64,000 bases of DNA from the NCBI RefSeq assembly GCF_963678635.1, contig NC_087062.1, positions 19,209,789 through 19,273,788 of the forward strand, read 5' to 3'. Below the pieces are notes generated by a model. The model saw nothing but the letters and a program-made list of their open reading frames with translations, searched no databases and was not told the DNA's origin. Shown piece after piece: positions 1 to 9,580 of this stretch (the stretch's first letter is position 1; every line of letters begins with the position of its first letter). The translations under genes were made by a program, and so were the position numbers. Source of the stretch: Symsagittifera roscoffensis. Its lineage: Eukaryota > Xenacoelomorpha > Acoela > Convolutidae.

Positions 1-1800
1 AAAAAACTACTATACAGACAGAAAAACATTTAAAGTATTAGAAACAAGAAGCGCAAACCAACCAAATTTTTTATTTAAAAAAAAAATCTGAAAATTACGA
101 GCAAAACATGATTAAAACGATTTAAAGGTAGTTTGTGATCTGATAGCATTTAAGGCCTCCTAAAACCGAGTCTCTCGCTTAGAGAATTTATCGTTCTACA
201 AAAATAGAGAGGCTAGGAAGCACATAAAACCAAATAAAAATCAATTGACGAAAAAATTGATTAAAAATTACGCTGAAAAATTGCGAATAAAAATTGCGAC
301 TTTGATTACCTTAGCCGGAAAAAATGATAAGAACAGCAGGCCGATCAAGAAGTATTGAGGAAAATATTCGAACAAACTTTATCATAAATTTAAAAATAAT
401 GTTTTTTAAAACGTTTTTCAATTTTAAAACATTTTTCAATGGAGAATTTATATCAAACTCAAACATACCTTATCAAATTTAAATTAAAACAAAAAAACGA
501 CTGGAAACAAATTTAAGAAAACATAAGGCAAATAAGTCGAAAGAATTAAAGCCGACACTTAAATATTTTCAGCAAAACAAGTCAAAACGATTTGCATCAA
601 CCCGCTGCAATGCAAGCCCTATACAGGCAAATCAAAAACGCTGCATACTTGTAAATTTACCATTTCAAAAGTCTTTCTAAATATTTACCATTCTGTGACC
701 AAGGTTATGCACGTGGAAAAAAGTCTAAAATCCGGTTGCAACACCCTTGCTTTAAAATAAACATGTCGATAAAAGATACGCTGAAATAAATGGGCCGAAC
801 AAAATTCTTAAGCGCAACAAAAAAGTATGAGGTCAAGGTAATAAAATTGCAAGAGTATTTAAAAAAAAAAAACACCAAGAGCAAGTACAATGAAAATAGC
901 GTAATGCAAAAAAAACGATTCTAAGATGTGACAACTAAGCCGACATAACATGAGCAGCCAAAAATTAGGCCGGAGACGCAAAGAAGTGTGCCGGAGACGC
1001 AAAGAAACTTGAATCTACTATGAGACGCAGTGTGCCGGAGATGCAAAGAAACTTGAATTCACTATGATCCAAAGTATCGCCAGGAGATGAGTCCATATGG
1101 GTCATAAGATCAAAGTTGTTTACGGGTAAAAAAGTCGACCGCCCGCAATCGCAAGCTCATAAAATAAAACCCACGTCCAAAATTAGAGCTTGGTCCCAAT
1201 TTCGTGACCTTTTGCAGATTGATAGTGAAAATTGCTTTACTTTCAACAAAGGAATGAACTGAACTTGGAAAAAAATTGAAAGTAAACCGCGAAAAATCAA
1301 ATTTACGCGTAGACAATTTAAAGATTTTTCCCGAAAAAATCATCACGACCTAATATAAGAGTCTTCACTGCGTTCATCGACTCTTTAAATTGTGATAAAG
1401 CAGCTTTTTGCCAATAAATTGCCCTGAAATATTAAGCCCCCAATTATTCATATTAATCAAGAATAAGCATCAATGAACCTGTAAGAGACTATTAACCTTC
1501 ACCTTGGGAGAGCAGAATTAGAATTACACAGAAAAAATAAGAATTTTGTTCCGGTCCGAGAGTTGAAATTCATTGTTTTCAATATTTGCGCTCTACGCAA
1601 CTGATTACGAGATCCGTTACAACTCCCTCTTCTCGTGTACGTTGTGAATGCAAACCTAAGTCTGAGGTGAACTTCTCGATCAGTTACAAAGAGCTGTTCA
1701 AAAAAGTGAGAAATAAACTTTTCTTCTTGTAGAACCATCTCACTCAAAAAAAAGTTTAAGAGAGGCTCTCAAAACTTCAATTCATAAACTGACTCGAAAT
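1..1800. other. AT-rich stretch, no gene recognised
   Basis: I see only short frames that read as chance in AT-rich DNA, homopolymer A runs, and one small tandem repeat (listed separately). It lies downstream of the minus-strand RPS11 gene, so its right end probably holds the RPS11 3' UTR. No confident poly(A) signal was picked out on the minus strand. Confidence 0.6.
969..1067. repeat. Short tandem repeat, ~44-bp period
   Basis: Three partial copies share the core GCCGGAGACGCAAAGAA. The last two are about 44 bp apart and both run on into ACTTGAAT...ACTATGA. The GC-rich core stands out from the AT-rich surroundings. No function is suggested. Confidence 0.75.
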
Positions 1801-2283
1801 TTAGAACTTGGAGAACACTTTCTTGCCACTGCCTCCTGGCTTGGTGACCTTGATCACGTTGAATCGGACAGTTTTGGAGAGGGGTCTACATTCGCCTACT
1901 GTCACGTTGTCGCCCATCTCCACATCTCGGAAGCAGGGAGAGCAGTGAGCGGAGATGTTCTTGTGTCTTCGCTCGTACCTGTTGTATTTCCTCACCCAGT
2001 GCAAATAATCACGTCGGATCACAATAGTTCGGTGCATCTTCATCTTCTTCACAGTTCCTTTCAAAATTCGGCCTCTGATGCTCACTTGTCCAGTGAATGG
2101 ACACTTCTTGTCGATATATTGACCTCGGATAGCCTCTTTGGGGGTCTTGAATCCCAGGCCGATGTCCTTGAACCAGCGCTTCCTCTTGTGTGTTCCCTTG
2201 ACCACCATCTCCTTAGACACGGTGTAGGACTTCTGCTTTTGGAAAGCCTTTTCAACTTGTACCATTGATTCGAGTTCAGACAT
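1801..2283 (-). CDS. RPS11: 40S ribosomal protein S11 (uS17)
   Basis: A 160-residue single-frame gene for small-subunit ribosomal protein uS17 (S11 in animals), which binds 18S rRNA in the body of the 40S subunit. Family hallmarks are visible: [47 protein letters not shown] and [13 protein letters not shown], with a basic tail ending in SKF. Length matches the animal family (about 158 residues), so the gene looks complete. The start at 2283 is chosen because the N-terminal block runs directly into the conserved core. A pyrimidine-rich AG acceptor lies 9 nt upstream. There is no intron inside the coding frame, whereas many animals have several here; a retrogene is possible, but both neighbours are intron-less too. 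The upstream neighbour is the NUP58 gene on the same strand. Confidence 0.97.
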   Translation of the reverse strand: MSELESMVQVEKAFQKQKSYTVSKEMVVKGTHKRKRWFKDIGLGFKTPKEAIRGQYIDKKCPFTGQVSIRGRILKGTVKKMKMHRTIVIRRDYLHWVRKYNRYERRHKNISAHCSPCFRDVEMGDNVTVGECRPLSKTVRFNVIKVTKPGGSGKKVFSKF

Positions 2284-2292
2284 GTTGATGGA

Positions 2293-2305
2293 CTAAAGTA
2301 ATCAC
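2293..2305 (-). promoter_or_regulatory. Candidate 3' splice acceptor before RPS11 ATG
   Basis: On the minus strand the sequence reads GATTACTTTAG and is followed by 9 nt and then the ATG. It fits a 5'UTR intron or spliced-leader acceptor. It is short and less pyrimidine-rich than the site before NUP58. Confidence 0.45.
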
Positions 2306-2802
2306 AACTCCTCTGAAAAATTGGTCCTCTTAGCTACTATTTTATGGCATCCAATTTTGGTCGATCAGTCCTATAATATTTCCAAAAGCGCCTAAAACCT
2401 TCCAAAAACTCATCACAAACGGCAATTTAGGCGGTGCAGAAAATTTTGGTAAAATAGGCTTTAAATAAAATTTTATGATTTCGATTTAAAAAAAAAAACA
2501 GCCAAGTTTTTCAACTTAGTTGAAAATTCGCCCCCTCCCCCTCCCCTACTCGTGAAAATACAAGGTCCACCCCCTAGTCTCACATATTACCTTTTCAAAA
2601 CTTATTTCATATTAATGAAGGAAATTTGATTAAATTTGATCAGGGTCACATGGCCAAAAACCATTTATACCAAATTCTAAAGGAATATACTAAAGTTTTA
2701 GAACTAAAGAGATTTTACAAATCAATGGATCAAATTTAACTTTAAAGTATCATTACACTCATCTAGACAAACAAAAACAATTCTTCAAATAATTTATGGC
2801 AC
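2306..2802. other. Intergenic, RPS11 upstream / NUP58 downstream
   Basis: No gene seen. It contains A-rich runs and a C-rich plus-strand stretch near 2530-2575. It should hold the RPS11 promoter or outron and the NUP58 3' UTR. Confidence 0.5.
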
Positions 2803-4284
2803 TCATTTGCTCTTATTTCGTTTAGTTCCAGGTTTTGAGGAAGGGCTAGTAGTAGCAGGCGATCCAAAGGTCACTCCTAATGAAGGTTGAGCTCCAAAAA
2901 GTCCACCTGTTGTCGATTGACTTGGAGTTCCAAAAAGTGACGTTGAAAATCCAGTTGAGTTCAAAGCACCAATACCGCTGCTCGATACATTGGCGCCTGC
3001 GAAAAGACCTGGTTTTCCTATCACAGCGTTTGTATTGGTTGAGCATGCAGCTGTGAAGCAGTTCGGACCAACGGTACACGACACGTTTGTCTTTCCGCTA
3101 TATGAAACGTCGCCGCCTTTTTCTAAACTTTTAACGTCGGGATACTTTGTCGGTGAAAGAGCAGATAGATTTAAATGCACAGACTCTTTCTGCAATTGTT
3201 TAAAAACATCAGTTGAGTCTCTATGAGTCACTTTTCTGTAATGCAAATACTCTGTCTTTAATTGAGACACTTTTTCTTGCATAACTTGGAACTTTCCAAC
3301 CAGGCCAATGAATACTTCGTTAATTTGGTGTAAGCCAGCAACAAATTCTTCGGTAGTAACGGCGCCGTGTCTTTCCGTGAAAAATTTTTCAACAAGATGC
3401 AACTGGTCTGACAAATTGACCATCTGATTGAAAAAGAAATCCGTCTTTTGCTGAAAGTATGCAATTGGATTATGGTGGACATCTTGCAGTGTGATGGGCG
3501 TTTCTCGAACGCGTGAAATCATTTCGAAATTTTTGAGCTCCCTGTTGAATTCTTCTTTTATACTGTTGGCGTAATTCAAAGAGCGCTGAACAATGCTGAA
3601 CGCCATAACTGTTTCATTCCTCAGGCTTGAAATTTCACTTTGTATCTCAAATAGAGGCTTCGCACTGGAGTTTTTCCCAATTTCATCGCGGTATTTTTTC
3701 TCTTCTTCTATGTGTTTCTTCAACGCCTCCACATGCTGCAGAAGCTCGGGAGGTACAGCCGCCTCTTTTGCTAATTTCGGTTGCTGGCTCTGATTTGCAT
3801 TTGCTATACCACTTTGACCGGTTGTGCTTGAAACGGTAGTCAAAGAATCAGTTCCTCCTAATCCTTTAAACTGTGAAAGCGTCGACGCTGTCACAGGCTG
3901 AGTAGCTAAAGAAGATCCAAATAGACCACCCGAGGTCCCGGGCTTGGCTCCAAAAAGTCCTCCAGCAGTGGATGTGCTCGTACTTGTCAAGCCACCGAAT
4001 AAAGACGGAGCCGATGACTTAGCAGGGTTCGCAGCTCCAAAGAGACTTGTATTTCCAGTAGAGCCAGACGCTGGTTGTGACGAAAACAGACCTCCTGCTG
4101 TTGATGTGCCTGTCGTTGAGCCGAAGTTTAGATTCAACCCAGTTGCAGGTTGTGAAGCTCCTGCTGTACTAGTTGGGTTAAAGGAAAAAGCTGGAGTTGA
4201 TGTCTGCGGTTTTGAGAGACTACTAAAGAGACCACCAGTGCTTGTTGTTCCAGACGCTGTTGATTTGGCTCCAAAAGAAAACAT
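2803..4284 (-). CDS. NUP58: Nucleoporin NUP58/NUPL1-like FG protein
   Basis: A 493-residue nucleoporin of the central-channel Nup62-Nup58-Nup54 complex. An N-terminal domain (about residues 1-165) is rich in Ser/Thr/Gly with repeated GLFSS, SLFG, GLFG and SFN/FNP motifs, typical FG repeats that interact with transport receptors. A coiled-coil block follows (about 178-360; ELLQHVEALKKH, YFQQKTDFFFNQM, HYRKV). A shorter Ser/Gly region with SLFG and GLFG ends in a basic KRNKSK tail. The order FG, coiled coil, FG fits NUP58 better than Nup62, whose coiled coil is C-terminal. The start at 4284 is preferred over an in-frame ATG 102 codons upstream, because a strong splice acceptor lies 6 nt before it and the upstream residues look like translated AT-rich intron. 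Confidence 0.85.
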   Translation of the reverse strand: MFSFGAKSTASGTTSTGGLFSSLSKPQTSTPAFSFNPTSTAGASQPATGLNLNFGSTTGTSTAGGLFSSQPASGSTGNTSLFGAANPAKSSAPSLFGGLTSTSTSTAGGLFGAKPGTSGGLFGSSLATQPVTASTLSQFKGLGGTDSLTTVSSTTGQSGIANANQSQQPKLAKEAAVPPELLQHVEALKKHIEEEKKYRDEIGKNSSAKPLFEIQSEISSLRNETVMAFSIVQRSLNYANSIKEEFNRELKNFEMISRVRETPITLQDVHHNPIAYFQQKTDFFFNQMVNLSDQLHLVEKFFTERHGAVTTEEFVAGLHQINEVFIGLVGKFQVMQEKVSQLKTEYLHYRKVTHRDSTDVFKQLQKESVHLNLSALSPTKYPDVKSLEKGGDVSYSGKTNVSCTVGPNCFTAACSTNTNAVIGKPGLFAGANVSSSGIGALNSTGFSTSLFGTPSQSTTGGLFGAQPSLGVTFGSPATTSPSSKPGTKRNKSK

Positions 4285-4290
4285 CGTTGT

Positions 4291-4304
4291 CTGAAAAAGA
4301 AAAC
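4291..4304 (-). promoter_or_regulatory. Strong 3' splice acceptor before NUP58 ATG
   Basis: The minus strand reads TTTTCTTTTTCAG, then ACAACG, then ATG. This is a near-ideal pyrimidine tract plus CAG, so a 5'UTR intron or trans-splice acceptor is likely. It also decides the start codon of the gene. Confidence 0.75.
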
Positions 4305-4979
4305 TTTGGTCATGGTTTGTTAAACTATAAAGGACCACAGAATCACTGAAATAAAATTGCTGGAAAATTATTAAATTTACTTTTATTAAGACTAAACTTA
4401 AGAACAATGAGACTAAATATTTGTAAGATGTTTCAATAAACACGAGGCGAAACTGAACATCGCAACACAAGTTAAGAGGGAAGCTCTTAAGATAAGAAAA
4501 AAAAATACCTATAAAACTTGAGTACCTAGTATCACATAGACCGTCTTTATTTGAAGAACTTAATATCAGGAAAAACCTATTCTCAGTCATAGCTCCTTCC
4601 AGTCACCTCGTGTCGTGCTCGCAATAATAAAGCAATAAAAAATTACTTCGCATATTAGGGGATATAATTCAACGTACCACTTATTATGCGAAAAAACTTC
4701 AAAAAATGACATCTAGCAATTTCTACTCTGGAAATTACTCATACTTTCACGTGCCAAACTACTTAACTAGGAAGCAATGATTTGGTCCTCATAACTTACA
4801 ACTCACGCTGATATGAAAATCGCAAAAATACTTTGGGACGAAATCTGTGTACCGATGTGTGACTTTGGTTGAAAAAATTAGACTGGTATTTCAACAAGCG
4901 TTGGTTGAGTAAACAGAAATCGTAACATTTAGTCTATACTACAATAGTGGATATATAAAATTTTAGAGAAAAAATGTTC
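4305..4979. other. Intergenic / likely NUP58 5' region
   Basis: AT-rich, with no recognised gene. It probably contains the NUP58 intron or outron, its promoter, and the 3' UTR of the SGNH gene to the right. Confidence 0.5.
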
Positions 4980-6566
4980 TTATAATTTTCTCTTTTCCTT
5001 TTCAGGCGGTTGCCGGACAGTTACTTCTTGATCCCAGTTAATTTCGATTCCGGACGCTTCAAACTGCTGGCGGTAGCACTGTACTAAAACCATTACACCT
5101 TCTGTTGACGGATGCACGCCGTCTTGACATATCGGCGATATTGCTAATTGAAATGCTGCATGGACATCCAGAAGTTGCATATTCGTGTCTTGAAACGAAA
5201 GCTCATTAAACAGCTCTTTTATGAGGGCATTAATTCTATCTATATAAGAATTAACGTGACTTAAGTCTCCTCTGGTTGGTGTAATTGTTCCTATTTGAAG
5301 CACATCCGGATTGAACTTTTGATGAACTAAATCTATGCTCTTCTTGAAGTAGACTCGGAACTCCAGATCATCGTGGCTGCAAGCTAGAGCATCATTCAAT
5401 CCTATTGTGAAAATGACGTGCTTAATTTTTCTAACCGGTGTAAAAGACAATCTTTCGCAAATGTCTTTTGCCTTGGCTCCGCCAAATCCTCGCACAAACA
5501 CATAGTTGCTGATGTTCTCAGATATGACCCGTTTTTGAATAGAATCGCCGATGACAAGTCCAGCAATCTGTCCTTCTCGCGGCAAACACAAACCAGACTT
5601 CAAATTCTTTGGTCCATTGTCGTACATTGACTCTATAGACTTCATCGCATTTCCTGTTGAAGAAACAAAGCTTCCTGTTCCAGGAATGTTTCTAATTGAA
5701 TTTGAATAACTCGAAGTTGAACTGTAGGAAGTCGACTCTTGATAAATTTGCGGGGGTGCAAAATCTGGGTCCCTCTCTTCTTTTGCTTTCTTGATTTTAG
5801 CGTCAATTACTTCTGCTAGTGTTCTTTTTTTACTGTCCCATTCTCTGTTATGGTTCAAAGCATTTGCTTTATGTTCAGCTCGATTCTGATGCAGCTCTGA
5901 AACGGACTCTTTATTGTCATAATCTTTATCATTATCAGCTCTATCTTCGGTTGAACAATTGGGTTCCACCAGAGGCAAATTCTTTTTAGCTCTGATTTTG
6001 TTTAATCGTTCTTGAATAGCAATTTGCCTCCGCTTTGCTTCCTGCTCCTTTGTTTTCTGTTTGCCTTTTGTTTCTTTGTGCAGCTCTTTCAACATATCCA
6101 GTTGATTTTGTCTAGTATCCTCGTCAAGCGAAAACTCGAAATACCCCACCCCGAGCTCGCGAGCTTCGTCTTCGCGCAGATGCTGATAATGCACTGGAGC
6201 AAATACTTCTTCAAGTTCTTCGCACACAATTTCTCCTTTCTGTTTCAGCTGTTCAACCTTGGTAGTATCTTCCAATATTTTACTTTCAAAGTCCACTAGA
6301 TACCTCTTGGACCCATCACTTCCAATTCCTTTCGAATTCTGCATTTTTTCGTAGAACATAGTTTTGGCTTCCAGCATTGCCCTGCTTTTCTTCAAATCAG
6401 AGCTATCATCTACAGTTTGCATCACTCTTGTAGTGGAGGCCGATTTGCTGCTAACTGAAATATTTTCCTGGTTCTTAAACTTGAGCCCAGAAACGCCGTT
6501 TCGCTGTTGCTTTGCAGCGTGAGATTTTTGCAGAACTTCTGTTTCAAGAGCGAAAAGACTGTCCAT
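4980..6566 (-). CDS. CCDC174-like protein fused to SGNH hydrolase domain
   Basis: A 528-residue protein with two parts. Residues about 1-290 are charged and coiled-coil rich and carry the block characteristic of CCDC174 (HYQHLREDEARELGVGYFEF near residue 125), then a Lys/Arg/Glu helix and a DPDFAPP motif. CCDC174 is a nuclear, splicing/exon-junction-associated protein. Residues about 335-515 form an SGNH/GDSL-type domain: GDS (block I, near 339), a Gly-rich FGG turn, GLND (block III, near 390) and DGVHPS (block V, near 480), so the Ser, Asn, Asp and His are present. The two parts share one frame with no gap. As far as I know CCDC174 normally lacks such a domain. The start at 6566 gives a sensible N-terminus, with an acceptor 17 nt upstream. 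Confidence 0.8.
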   Translation of the reverse strand: MDSLFALETEVLQKSHAAKQQRNGVSGLKFKNQENISVSSKSASTTRVMQTVDDSSDLKKSRAMLEAKTMFYEKMQNSKGIGSDGSKRYLVDFESKILEDTTKVEQLKQKGEIVCEELEEVFAPVHYQHLREDEARELGVGYFEFSLDEDTRQNQLDMLKELHKETKGKQKTKEQEAKRRQIAIQERLNKIRAKKNLPLVEPNCSTEDRADNDKDYDNKESVSELHQNRAEHKANALNHNREWDSKKRTLAEVIDAKIKKAKEERDPDFAPPQIYQESTSYSSTSSYSNSIRNIPGTGSFVSSTGNAMKSIESMYDNGPKNLKSGLCLPREGQIAGLVIGDSIQKRVISENISNYVFVRGFGGAKAKDICERLSFTPVRKIKHVIFTIGLNDALACSHDDLEFRVYFKKSIDLVHQKFNPDVLQIGTITPTRGDLSHVNSYIDRINALIKELFNELSFQDTNMQLLDVHAAFQLAISPICQDGVHPSTEGVMVLVQCYRQQFEASGIEINWDQEVTVRQPPEKEKRKL

Positions 6567-6583
6567 AATATATCAACTAGACA

Positions 6584-6598
6584 CTAAAATACAAAGTT
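6584..6598 (-). promoter_or_regulatory. Candidate 3' splice acceptor before CCDC174-SGNH ATG
   Basis: The minus strand reads CTTTGTATTTTAG, followed by 17 nt and the ATG. It is the third host gene in a row with an acceptor just before its start. Confidence 0.5.
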
Positions 6599-6792
6599 TC
6601 TTTACGGATCACTTCAAAAATATACACAGAGGCGAAACGGAGCTTCGCACCACTTGTGATTCAACAAAAAGGCACGCCAGCTAGACCAAAAAAAGGACGC
6701 AAGCTGAATAGAATAAGCAAATAATAACAAGAAGACTTAGTATTTATAACGTTTGCCTGCAATACGGGAAAATTTAAGTAAAATTACAACTG
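6599..6792. other. Host intergenic DNA before the duplicated unit
   Basis: AT-rich, no gene seen. Homology to the second duplicated unit begins at about 6793. Confidence 0.5.
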
Positions 6793-7139
6793 CCAGTGGT
6801 AAAACGGCATGAAGAACAAAGTTAATTAAGCGGATACAACCTGGACAAATATTGAAAGAAAAGCGGAATTAATAAATTTGAGACGAATTAAGCGAAAGGA
6901 GTACATTATGAGCTGATCGAGGGAGGCGAAAAAACGCCTAAAAGATCAGAAAAACAACTGAACTGAATTGGATGCTGAGAAGACAAAATTTGGGTAGACG
7001 AAAGTTAAGGCGAAAAAACAATCAAAACTAAGCTTAAGCTATAAAACGTTTTGAGCGGAAAAAATTCCGCTACCCCCCCCCCCCCCGCCACAACCTACTA
7101 TTCCGTAAGCACAAAGCAATTTAAAACATTTGGAGCTTC
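6793..7139. repeat. Segmental duplication unit 1, left part
   Basis: Matches 58779-59117 closely, starting at CCAGTGGTAAAA and including the poly-C tract and the ATTCCGTAAGCACAAA segment. The match stops exactly where the retroelement begins and resumes at 54759. The last three bases (TTC, 7137-7139) are the left target-site duplication of the outer element. Confidence 0.9.
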
Positions 7140-7833
7140 TGTGCCAGTCGGTCATATTTGGAAGTTTGACCTTGAGGAATACGAACTACGTAATTTTGGG
7201 ATAAAATTTAATTTTTCAAAAATTCGAATTGAGCCTGTCATGACCAACTTTCTCGCGAAAACTGAAAATCTCAAAAATACAAGATCAGAACGACCACATT
7301 ACAATCGCGGGAAAGTGGTCAATTTAAGCAGCGGGAAATTGCTATTCGCAATTTCCGATATCTAAATAATACGAGAGTAGAGCTGTCCTATCTTGATACA
7401 GAAAACAAAGAACATCGAAATTCAGTTGGACCAAAGTGAACCTTCGGTGGAAAAGTGGACAGCCGAGGTGTCCCAATGGTCCAGAACCAAAACTCCATTC
7501 TCGAGATAAAACTTGTTCGATTAGAACTTAATGAATCAAACTTAATTCCCCAATTATTCTCAAGTTGCTTACTAATTTAGTTACCTCTGATTCTGGAGTG
7601 TGCTGGTATGTGAGTACCCAATTTAATTTTCTTGAGTGTATTTTATGATTGTTATGGTGAGGTAAGGAGAGTTTTAGGTTGATCCATCTGAAATGGATCA
7701 AAGTTCCACTGTCTAATAAAAGAAACTGTACGGATTGTTCCGACCCTGTTTTTAACGGCGTTCGCGTATTTTGGGTATTTTGAGAATTGAGTATGGGGAC
7801 GTTCTTATTTTCTAGAGTGGGGGGGGGGGGTAT
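7140..7833 (+). repeat. LTR A, 5' portion (5' LTR of element 2)
   Basis: Begins TGTGCCAGTC and matches the start of LTR D (53902) almost base for base. It stops after a G run and TAT, where LTR D continues TATTTTGGTAG without interruption. The break is therefore the insertion point of element 1. Confidence 0.9.
7679..7720 (+). promoter_or_regulatory. LTR hairpin plus AATAAA (LTR A)
   Basis: A perfect 9-bp inverted repeat TTGATCCAT/ATGGATCAA with a 5-nt loop, followed 14 nt later by AATAAA. It is probably the poly(A) signal of the R region presented next to a hairpin. Confidence 0.7.
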
Positions 7834-8717
7834 TGTGCCAGTCGGTCATATTCGGAAGTTTGACCTTGAGAGAAGCAAAAAACACTTGATTTTGGAGTGA
7901 AATTTAATTTTTCACAATTTCGAATGGAACCTGTCATGCACGATTTTCTCGCGATAACTGAAAATCAGAAAAGAGAAGTCAGAACGTTCGAGTGAAAAAC
8001 GCGGGAAAGTTGCAAGAGAAATCGGTAGGAAATTGCTATTCGCAATTTCCATCATAGTGAACAAGAGTAGAGCTGTCCCATCTGAAATAGAAGACAGAGT
8101 ATTCCCGAGAGAACGATTATTTGAGCTGGACCAGAGTGAACCTTCGACGGAAAGGTGGACAACTTGAGTGTCCCATTGGTTCACGAGAAACTATATCCTA
8201 GAGTTAAGACTTGTCCTCGTTATTGAAACTGATAAACATTAAAACTCATTTAGTTACATTATTTAATTCTTGAGTTAATTACCGACTGAAGTACTTCCCC
8301 TTCTTGAGTGTGCTACAATGTGAGTACTAATTTAAATTTCTAGAGTGTGTTTTATAATTGTTATGTTGAGGTAAGGCGAGTTTTAGGTTGATCCATCTGA
8401 AATGGATCAAAGTTACACTGTCTAATAAAAAGTAACTTAACGGTTTGTTCCAACCCGGTTTTTAACGGCGTTCATGTATTTTGGGTATCTAGAGACCTAA
8501 GTATGGGGACGTTTCTAATTCTAGAGTGGGGGGATATTTTAGTAGTAGCCTTTGAGCTGTAACGGGTCGTAGTCTCATGTCACAAACGAACCGAACTGGC
8601 TCCGACCGTTCTTGAGGTAGAAAAACACAAGAGATGGTGTCCCTGACCCTTGAGCCAGTGGTTATAGGGCCTATTTTTCTTAAGCCTCATGTGTGACTGC
8701 AGTAGACGAATGTTACA
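7834..8717 (+). repeat. LTR B (5' LTR of element 1)
   Basis: 884 bp, TGTGCC...TGTTACA, with the TG...CA ends of LTRs and a three-base terminal inverted match (TGT/ACA). It is nearly identical to LTR C. A TATAA-like sequence near 8350 precedes the hairpin and AATAAA, suggesting the U3-R order. Confidence 0.9.
8388..8429 (+). promoter_or_regulatory. LTR hairpin plus AATAAA (LTR B)
   Basis: Same perfect 9-bp inverted repeat as in LTR A, at 8388-8410, with AATAAA at 8424-8429. Confidence 0.7.
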
Positions 8718-8888
8718 TATTTTGGTAGTGGTTACTGGTTTTTAGTCTCATGTCGCAAGTGAACCGAATTGGTTCCGACCGTTCGAGGTAGAAAAACACA
8801 AGAGATAGTGTCCCTGACTCTTGAGCCAATGGTTATAGGGCCTATTTTTCTTTAAGCTCATATGTGACCGAAGTAGGCGACTGTTACA
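8718..8888 (+). repeat. LTR A-type 3' end following LTR B
   Basis: 171 bp, TATTTTGGTAG...GACTGTTACA, matching the last part of LTR D and the segment 32800-32970. It looks like the right-hand remainder of LTR A, yet a second copy also follows LTR C. See findings for the possible recombination history. Confidence 0.75.
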
Positions 8889-8899
8889 TAGTGTTTTTA

Positions 8900-8917
8900 T
8901 GGCGCTCCTGGGTGTTT
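8900..8917 (+). promoter_or_regulatory. Weak primer-binding-site candidate
   Basis: TGGCGCTCCTGGGTG begins 11 nt after the TGTTACA end; TGG is the expected complement of a tRNA CCA end. I cannot match it to a tRNA. A T-arm-like complement (GGAGTCGAACCC) lies 36 nt further on. The same sequences follow the other LTR. Confidence 0.3.
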
Positions 8918-9383
8918 TTGCGACATCATGACTACGGAGTCGAACCCACTTGACACAGCTCTTGGCTACATGCCCATTCTAGAGTACCGGTGGTACGGTT
9001 CAGCGGGGAAGGTGTAAGCCTTCCGGTTGTACCGTGATAGCTTTTTAAGAAAACTCGAGAAAATTTCTTGGTACGCTCTCCAAACGAGGCTTAGCTAACC
9101 GAGTAAGGGGGGCAACTAGGGGGACAAAAACACGAGCAAAAAGATAAAAAGCAAAACAAAAACCAAAAAAGAATAGAAAAAGGAACAAAAACCATAAAAC
9201 GAAAAAAGACAGTGACTTTGACACCAGATTAGTTGGATCAAACCTTTATATTAATTAAATAGTATACCCATACTGTTTTACAAGTTCGATCGTTTCGATC
9301 AACCTAGCAATTTAAACCAGTAAACTGAATAAAGTGCCCGAGTGTGGGGCGTTGTCAAGGGTTTTCAGATAGCTTGGAACTTA

Positions 9384-9580
9384 GCTGGACCAATAGGAGA
9401 CTTCACTGGAAGAGGTGAACAGCCGAGTGGGAAAGTGGTTCAGGGACACTTGAGCTGAACCAATAGGAGACTTGACTGGAAGAGGTGACCAGCCGAGTGG
9501 GAAGGTGGTTCAGGGACACTTGAGCTGAACCAATAGGAGACTGGACTGGAACAGGTGACCAGTCGAGTGGGAAAGCAGCC
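9384..9580 (+). repeat. 70-bp tandem repeat in leader
   Basis: Nearly three copies of a 70-bp unit containing CCAATAGGAGACT, AGGTGACCAG and GTGGGAAAGTGGTTCAGG, at 70-bp spacing (9391, 9461, 9531). Element 2 has two copies at the same place. Confidence 0.9.

Noticed and set aside
705-1747. Small minus-strand frames of 61-82 codons
   Set aside because: Composition follows the AT-rich background and nothing recognisable is encoded.
4285-4590. 102-codon N-terminal extension of NUP58
   Set aside because: It crosses a strong splice acceptor and reads like translated intron or UTR; the FG repeat protein starts naturally at 4284.
7834-8888. LTR of element 1 being 1,055 bp with an internal tandem repeat of its 3' end
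   Set aside because: Possible, but LTR A breaks exactly at the proposed internal border, TAT flanks the 884-bp version, and the 884-bp version ends in TGTTACA; a nested LTR explains more.
8926-8950. A tRNA gene near ACTACGGAGTCGAACCCAC
   Set aside because: Only a T-arm-like complement is present; no acceptor pairing, D-arm or anticodon arm can be built. At most it is a primer-binding candidate.
8985-9045. GGAAGG/CCTTCC hairpin in the leader
   Set aside because: The stem is broken in element 2 by an indel and substitution, with no compensatory change.
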